A DNA stretch of 19,501 nt, from positions 1 to 19,501 of the forward strand of contig CAYSCH010000159.1 of NCBI GenBank assembly GCA_964429355.1. The letters run 5' to 3'. Positions 15,469-19,501 of the stretch are shown piece after piece (position 1 is the first letter of the stretch; each line of letters opens with the position of its first letter). The notes under the pieces are model-generated. The model was not told the DNA's origin, ran no database searches, and saw only the letters and a list, made by a program, of their open reading frames with translations. This DNA comes from JAAYAY01 sp964429355 (lineage in GTDB: Bacteria; Planctomycetota; Planctomycetia; Pirellulales; Thermoguttaceae). Both the position numbers and the translations under genes were made by a program.

Positions 15469-15593
15469 GGTGTTCCTTTCGGGAGATTTTGCCAGAAGGT
15501 GTGCCGGGGGGTTCGAACAGGCCAGCGTGTGCCTCCCGCCGCTTCTCCTCCGGGAGTCGCAATCGCTCCGCAACGACTTGCGTATCCCTCCAT

Positions 15594-16199
15594 TCAGGCG
15601 AACCGTCCCTTGGCGTTGACCCGGGCGTGGACATCTTCGACGATCCAGTGCATGAGGCAACCGTGGAGGCTCTCGGTCATCCCCATATCGTCGAGGGCCA
15701 CGTGGATACCATCGTGCTGGAGTTGCTTGAGTCTGCCGCCATTGTAGCCCGACAGACCGTACGTCTTGAGGCCTCGCTGGTTGGCCCACTCGACCGCCTT
15801 GATGATATTGGGGCTGTTGCCGGATCCGCTGATGGCAACGAGCAGGTCGCCGGGCGAGGCGTAATGGCGCAACTGCTGGACGAAAATCTCTTCATAGGAG
15901 AGATCGTTGCTCAAGGCGGTGATCCAGCTCACGTTGTCGGTGAGGCTGAGGACGCGGATCCGTTTCTTCCCGTCGTCGTGCATGTCGCCCGGACAGAGGA
16001 TGTTCTTGTTCAGGTCCTCGCAGAAGTGAGAGGCGGTGGCAGCCGATCCGCCGTTGCCGATGACGAAAATGAACCGTTCCTCCCGCCAGGCGTCATACAG
16101 GGCTTTCGAGAACCGCTCGATGGCCGCCCGATCGAGCCGGTTCAGTTCTTCGCACACGCGCCCCAGGTACTGGTCCACTCCAAGATTCAGGCCAAGCAT
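15594..16199 (-). CDS. SIS-domain sugar isomerase, GmhA-like (copy B)
   Basis: A 201-residue SIS protein with all the GmhA-type motifs: IGNGGSAATASHF (from 47), SLTDNVSWITALSNDLSYEEIF, the canonical phosphate loop SGSGNSPNIIKAVEWA, and the C-terminal TESLHGCLMHWIVED. GmhA interconverts sedoheptulose 7-phosphate and heptose 7-phosphate; related SIS proteins act on other phosphosugars. It is clearly paralogous to the protein at 12029-12613 (compare LNRLDRAAIERF with LDRLDRAAIARA near the N-terminus) but keeps the loop that copy A has lost. GAGGAG lies 9 nt before ATG 16199. It is divergent from aguB across the repeat-bearing region. Confidence 0.85.
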   Translation of the reverse strand: MLGLNLGVDQYLGRVCEELNRLDRAAIERFSKALYDAWREERFIFVIGNGGSAATASHFCEDLNKNILCPGDMHDDGKKRIRVLSLTDNVSWITALSNDLSYEEIFVQQLRHYASPGDLLVAISGSGNSPNIIKAVEWANQRGLKTYGLSGYNGGRLKQLQHDGIHVALDDMGMTESLHGCLMHWIVEDVHARVNAKGRFA

Positions 16200-16244
16200 T
16201 CGTTTCCGCTCCTCGCGTCGGGTTCATTCCTTCGATGGAAGGCA

Positions 16245-16316
16245 AATTGAGAGCCAATAACAGAATCACCGGCAGCACCCATCGATGCCCGTGGGAGACT
16301 CCTCATTTCGTGAGGA
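16245..16316 (+). repeat. Dispersed intergenic repeat, copy 3 (diverged)
   Basis: Aligns with copy 1 over its whole length. AGAGCC is shared near the start, CACCGGC takes the place of CACTGGT, and ATGCCCGTGGGAGACTC is identical, followed by CTCATTTCGTGAGG for GTACGTTTTGTGAGG. The hairpin arms of copies 1 and 2 are not kept. Confidence 0.75.
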
Positions 16317-16380
16317 CCTCGCAGTCGACCTTTCCATTCTCTGTTGCCAAGAGGAGAAGATCAATCGGGCCCGGCCCCCG

Positions 16381-16409
16381 CTGATTTCATTCTCGCCCCG
16401 CGGTACAAT
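16381..16409 (+). promoter_or_regulatory. Candidate promoter upstream of aguB
   Basis: TACAAT (16404-16409) is a good -10 element. The -35 position 17 bp upstream reads CTGATT, only 3/6. It would give a leader of roughly 220 nt holding the palindrome and repeat copy 4. Confidence 0.25.
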
Positions 16410-16485
16410 GACAGAGATCGCTCAAGGAAGGACTGCCCCATCGTCGCAGGAGCCATCGCGCTCCGCCGCGACGTCGCTCAGAGAA

Positions 16486-16505
16486 CCGCGGGCAATTGTC
16501 CGCGG
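16486..16505. promoter_or_regulatory. 20-bp near-perfect palindrome, possible operator
   Basis: CCGCGG, then GCAATTGT, then CCGCGG. The whole 20 bp reads the same on both strands except for one G/T pair flanking the central CAATTG. It lies 128 bp upstream of the aguB start and directly before repeat copy 4. Dyads of this length are typical of dimeric regulator sites; no regulator gene is nearby. Confidence 0.4.
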
Positions 16506-16509
16506 AACG

Positions 16510-16580
16510 ATTTCAGAGCCGCTAACAAGACCACCGGCTGTGCACATCCATGCCGTGGGAGACTCGTACGTCTTGAGGGC
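16510..16580 (+). repeat. Dispersed intergenic repeat, copy 4
   Basis: Aligns with copy 1 throughout: CAGAGCCGCTAACAAGACC, then CACATCCATGC-CGTGGGAGACTCGTACGTCTTGAGGGC. One C is missing within CCCGTGGG, which breaks the short MPVGDSY reading frame from its ATG. It ends about 50 bp before the aguB start. Confidence 0.8.
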
Positions 16581-16633
16581 TTCTCAAGACTGGCCATTTG
16601 CCGATCCACGCCTGCCATCGGATGCCTCGACTC

Positions 16634-17527
16634 ATGTCATCTTCCCACCCCCCCGCTCCCAACGAAGGGACAGTCAGTCTGGCGCTCGTCCAGATGCGTT
16701 GCTCCGCGGCGAAAGACGAAAATATGGCCAAGGCCCTCGACCGCATCGCCCAGGCGGCGGCCAGCGGAGCCCAGGTGGTGTGCCTCTCGGAGCTGTTCGC
16801 TGGACAGTACCCCTGCCAGAGCGAAGATCACCGGCGTTTCGCCGAGGCGGAACCGATCCCCGGCCCCACCAGCCAGGCCTTGGCCGCGGCGGCGGCGGCC
16901 CATGAAGTGGTCGTGGTCGCTTCCCTCTTCGAACGCCGTACGCAGGGGCTCTACCACAACACGGCGGTCGTCTTCGACGCCGACGGCTCCACGGCCGGCG
17001 TCTACCGCAAGATGCACATTCCCGACGATCCGCTCTATTACGAGAAGTTCTACTTCACGCCGGGCGATCTCGGTTTCCCCTCTTTTGCCACTCGCTATGG
17101 CCGCTTGGCCGTCGGTGTCTGCTGGGACCAGTGGTTCCCCGAGGCGGCCCGGCTGTTCGCCCTTTCTGGAGCCCAGATCGTCTTCTACCCCACCGCCATC
17201 GGCTGGCTCCCTGACGAAAAACAAGAATTCGGTGTCTCCCAGCACGAGGCCTGGCAAACCATGATGCGAAGCCACGCGATCGCCAACGGGCTGTTCGTGG
17301 CCGGAGTCAACCGGACGGGGACCGAGGGTCAGCTCGAGTTCTGGGGGGCGTCGTTCGTGGCCGACCCCAACGGCAACCTGCTCGCTCGAGCGGAGCACGG
17401 GGCGGAAGAAACCCTGATTGTCGAATGCAACCTCGGTCAGATCGACGTCGTTCGCACGCACTGGCCGTTCCTTCGCGATCGCCGCATCGATGCCTATCAA
17501 GGACTCTCCCAACGGTTCCTGGATTGA
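16634..17527 (+). CDS. aguB: N-carbamoylputrescine amidohydrolase
   Basis: A 297-residue nitrilase-superfamily amidase that hydrolyses N-carbamoylputrescine to putrescine, CO2 and ammonia. The Glu-Lys-Cys triad is present: E53 in LSELFAGQYPCQ, K126 in YRKMHIPDD, and C163 in GVCWDQWFPEAAR. AguB-type signatures include PLYYEKFYFTPGD, TAIGWLPDEK and VNRTGTEGQLEFWGASFVADP, and length fits the family. The cytoplasmic enzyme works with the agmatine deiminase encoded 97 bp downstream. The start is uncertain: ATG 16634 suits the family length, and ATG 16622 or TTG 16598 are upstream in frame; none has a clear Shine-Dalgarno. The upstream region carries repeat copies 3 and 4, a palindrome and a candidate promoter. 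Confidence 0.95.
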   Translation: MSSSHPPAPNEGTVSLALVQMRCSAAKDENMAKALDRIAQAAASGAQVVCLSELFAGQYPCQSEDHRRFAEAEPIPGPTSQALAAAAAAHEVVVVASLFERRTQGLYHNTAVVFDADGSTAGVYRKMHIPDDPLYYEKFYFTPGDLGFPSFATRYGRLAVGVCWDQWFPEAARLFALSGAQIVFYPTAIGWLPDEKQEFGVSQHEAWQTMMRSHAIANGLFVAGVNRTGTEGQLEFWGASFVADPNGNLLARAEHGAEETLIVECNLGQIDVVRTHWPFLRDRRIDAYQGLSQRFLD

Positions 17528-17529
17528 AA

Positions 17530-17560
17530 CCTGGCAGGTCAGGCTTGGCCTGACACCAGG
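17530..17560 (+). promoter_or_regulatory. Strong hairpin between aguB and aguA
   Basis: The inner stem GTCAGGC (17538-17544) / GCCTGAC (17548-17554) has a TTG loop. The outer stem CCTGG (17530-17534) / CCAGG (17556-17560) is separated from it by a small asymmetric internal loop. It begins 2 nt after the aguB stop. No T-run follows, so RNA stabilisation or processing between the two genes is more likely than termination. It could also be a small mobile palindromic repeat. Confidence 0.45.
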
Positions 17561-17624
17561 GATCGATTGGCTGATTACGTCAGGCACTGGTTACGGCAGG
17601 CATAGCCTGGACTACCCCACCACA

Positions 17625-18653
17625 ATGATGAACACACCACCACCTGCCGCGCTCGGCTACCGCATGCCCGCTGAATGGGAGCCCCATACGGCGACATGGC
17701 TGTCGTGGCCGCACAACCCGAACACATGGCCCGGACGATTTGGGCCGATCCCCGAAGTCTGGCGCCGATTGGTCGACGCCCTGGCTCCACACGAGGCGGT
17801 CCACGTGCTGGCATCGGGTGCCGCTTTGGAGGAGGCCCGGACGATGGTGGGCTCGATCCGAAACGTCTTTCTCCACGACGTGCCCACGAACGACGCCTGG
17901 ATTCGCGACCACGGGCCCACGTTTCTTTCCGGCCCCGAGGGGGCGGAGCCGGCCCTGGTCGACTGGCAGTACAACGCCTGGGGCGGAAAATATCCCCCTT
18001 TCGACGCCGACAATGCCGTTGCCGGTCATGTCGCCCGGATCACGGGCCGGCGCGCCTACCGGCCTGGGATCGTCATGGAAGGCGGAGCGATCGACACCAA
18101 CGGAGAGGGCTTGTTCCTGGCTGCCGGATCGTGCCTGACCGATCCCAATCGCAATCCGGGTTCCAACACGGCCACGATCGAGCCCTATCTGGCCGACTAT
18201 CTGGGCGCCAAGCGAACCATCTGGATCGACGGGACGATGGCGGGCGACGACACCGACGGGCACGTCGATCAATTGGCCCGTTTTGCGGGGCCGTCGACCG
18301 TTGTCGTGCCCATCGAGCGAGATCCAAACGACGACAATTTTGCCTCCCTCCAGGCAACGGCCGAGCAGCTTCGCCGGGAGACGGATCTGGCTGGAAAGCC
18401 CCTGGAGGTCGTGGAGCTTCCCATGCCCAGGCCGGTCTATTTCGGCGACACCCGCGCACCGGCCTGCTACGCGAATTTTTACATCGCCAACCGGCTGGTC
18501 ATCGTTCCGCAATACGACGATCCGGCCGACACGGAAGCGATTGCAGTCCTCGAGAGGCTCTTTCCCGAGCGCCGCATCGTGGGCCTGCCCGCCCGCGACC
18601 TGGTCTGGGGCCTGGGCGCCTTCCACTGCGCAACCCAACAGGAACCGACCTGA
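17625..18653 (+). CDS. aguA: Agmatine deiminase
   Basis: A 342-residue member of the bacterial agmatine deiminase/PAD family (PF04371), which converts agmatine to N-carbamoylputrescine and ammonia. Motifs in order: MPAEWEPHTATWLSWPHN near the N-terminus, TNDAWIRDHGPTF, MEGGAIDTNGEG, DDTDGHVDQLARF with the catalytic His, and the C-terminal GLGAFHCATQQEP with nucleophile C335. Length and all active-site groups are normal, so it should be active. ATG 17625 and 17628 are adjacent candidate starts; the frame upstream overlaps aguB and lacks conservation. It follows aguB by 97 bp and is probably co-transcribed, giving a two-step agmatine to putrescine route. Confidence 0.95.
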   Translation: MMNTPPPAALGYRMPAEWEPHTATWLSWPHNPNTWPGRFGPIPEVWRRLVDALAPHEAVHVLASGAALEEARTMVGSIRNVFLHDVPTNDAWIRDHGPTFLSGPEGAEPALVDWQYNAWGGKYPPFDADNAVAGHVARITGRRAYRPGIVMEGGAIDTNGEGLFLAAGSCLTDPNRNPGSNTATIEPYLADYLGAKRTIWIDGTMAGDDTDGHVDQLARFAGPSTVVVPIERDPNDDNFASLQATAEQLRRETDLAGKPLEVVELPMPRPVYFGDTRAPACYANFYIANRLVIVPQYDDPADTEAIAVLERLFPERRIVGLPARDLVWGLGAFHCATQQEPT

Positions 18654-19370
18654 GGGATCACCACGGCCACGAACCCCAGGGGGGGAGCAACACCGCCGAT
18701 GGCCCCCAGGAGAACCTGCCTTCGCATCCGCTGGTGACAGGCGGGCATTCGCCAGGATTTTTCGGGAGCTTAGGAGTCCATCGCGTCAGGGATGGCAGCG
18801 GATGCACTTAGCGCCCCATTTCTCGAAGGTAGCAGCTATTCTGGCGCTGAATCGGCTGGAAAGTGCAGGGGCGCGTAACGCTGGTGCTTGCCACGCCTGT
18901 GGCTACGCTCTGACAGTACCACCCGAATAATCGGGGTTAGCCGGTGCCACAAGCGAATGGCTCCGCGTAGATTCCACGGAGGGGCGACGGCTGAGCTGCG
19001 ATTGTCTGTTGTTTCGTACCGGCCGGAAAAGGAGTCTCCACGGTCCGAAAAAGCTCCTTGGCCGTCCAAGACTGGGCTCCAACGATTGCCTCACCCGAGC
19101 GATTTTACGAGATTACGAAGTCACGGCAAGCCGATTCTTGCATCCGACGAATTCCGGCACGAAATCACTGCATCTTTCTGACCCTGTCAGCCGATTCGGG
19201 TACTGCACTGGCTGAAGTGTTTTATCGCACAATTCACACTTGATAGCTTGACAATACCCCTCCACAGACCACACAAGAAACTTTAGAGCCTTCAGACTAC
19301 CCGAGTTGGAAGACGAGGCCCCAGTTCCGATTATCAGTCTACGTCTGTAGAGTTTTCATTCCTGAGAGTG
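18654..19370. other. Gene-poor region downstream of aguA
   Basis: About 720 bp without a convincing gene or structural RNA. On the - strand, ATG 18727 opens with MRRQVLLGAIGGVAPPLGFVAVVIPQ, which looks like a signal peptide or membrane anchor. The frame then runs into the antisense of aguA and is not coding-like there, so it may be the broken start of a lost gene. Scattered short inverted repeats occur (for example CCCGA-ATAA-TCGGG at 18922-18935). Base composition drops toward AT after about 19080, as expected of non-coding sequence. Confidence 0.5.
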
Positions 19371-19399
19371 TTGACATCCGCCCGGCAGGTGACTACTTT
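19371..19399 (+). promoter_or_regulatory. Sigma70-type promoter
   Basis: Perfect -35 TTGACA (19371-19376), a 17-bp spacer, and -10 TACTTT (19394-19399, 4/6). Transcription would start near 19406 and run out of the window, so the gene it serves is not visible. This is the best promoter match I find in the window. Confidence 0.6.
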
Positions 19400-19417
19400 A
19401 CTCTGGTGAGAGGAGCC

Positions 19418-19438
19418 GAGCCATCGCTCTGATGGCTC
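19418..19438 (+). promoter_or_regulatory. Leader hairpin downstream of the promoter
   Basis: Perfect 8-bp stem GAGCCATC (19418-19425) / GATGGCTC (19431-19438) with a GCTCT loop, about 12 nt after the predicted transcription start. No T-run follows, so it is more likely a 5' UTR structure than a terminator. Confidence 0.4.
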
Positions 19439-19501
19439 TGTGGCCTTGGAAATTTGGGGGGATCGACGGGCAGCCCTGGCGCGTTTCAATCTTATGAGGA
19501 C

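Noticed and set aside
15500..15520. GGTTCGAAC resembling a tRNA T-loop
   Set aside because: Flanking bases do not form the T-arm stem, and no acceptor or anticodon arm can be placed on either strand.
14539..15747. 402-codon + strand frame
   Set aside because: Antisense to the exported protein at 14110-15468, which has a signal peptide and Shine-Dalgarno.
19248..19276. TTGACA at 19248 as a second promoter
   Set aside because: The -10 position 17 bp downstream reads ACACAA, which is a poor match, and no better -10 lies at 16 or 18 bp.

Overview
The window is a GC-rich bacterial fragment that looks planctomycetal (Pirellulales/Thermogutta-like). Three things suggest this: a Gfo/Idh/MocA oxidoreductase C-terminus of the type common in planctomycetes, a Tat-exported sugar-isomerase-like protein, and exported proteins of unknown family beside EF-hand and secretin-N modules. 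This is a judgement from protein style, with no marker gene to prove it. A run of 10 Ns (9029-9038) marks a scaffold join, so linkage across it is not certain.

Left part, + strand (1-7308): a tandem pair of a 74-bp intergenic repeat; an exported EF-hand/secretin-N protein; a DUF819 membrane protein; then a closely packed set of three genes. These are a GNAT-fold acyltransferase of the YghO/bacterial-ceramide-synthase-like family, a beta-ketoacyl-synthase homologue that has lost all three catalytic residues, and a large dynamin/YfjP-like GTPase. This trio is the most interesting part: it reads like a lipid or membrane module whose 'synthase' cannot be a normal condensing enzyme. Facing hairpins at 7364-7389 (+) and 7497-7541 (-) separate it from the next gene.

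Middle, - strand (7574-12613): a di-heme cytochrome c peroxidase/MauG-family lipoprotein-like protein with a long Pro/Ala/Glu linker. Beyond the gap lies a carbohydrate cluster, transcribed in the order SIS-domain (GmhA-like) isomerase, PfkB sugar kinase, a truncated Gfo/Idh/MocA oxidoreductase remnant, and a Tat-exported fucose-isomerase-like protein. A divergent intergenic region (12614-13057) precedes an exported + strand protein of unknown family (13058-13942). It converges on a second - strand pair: a second SIS-domain protein (15594-16199) and an exported protein of unknown family (14110-15468).

Right part, + strand (16634-18653): aguB and aguA, the two enzymes that turn agmatine into putrescine, with a strong hairpin between them. 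Their upstream region carries two more copies of the repeat seen at position 1 and a 20-bp near-palindrome. All four repeat copies lie on the same strand, ahead of + strand genes. The last ~850 bp holds no convincing gene. It ends in a good sigma70-type promoter (19371-19399) and a leader hairpin, which presumably serve a gene beyond the window.
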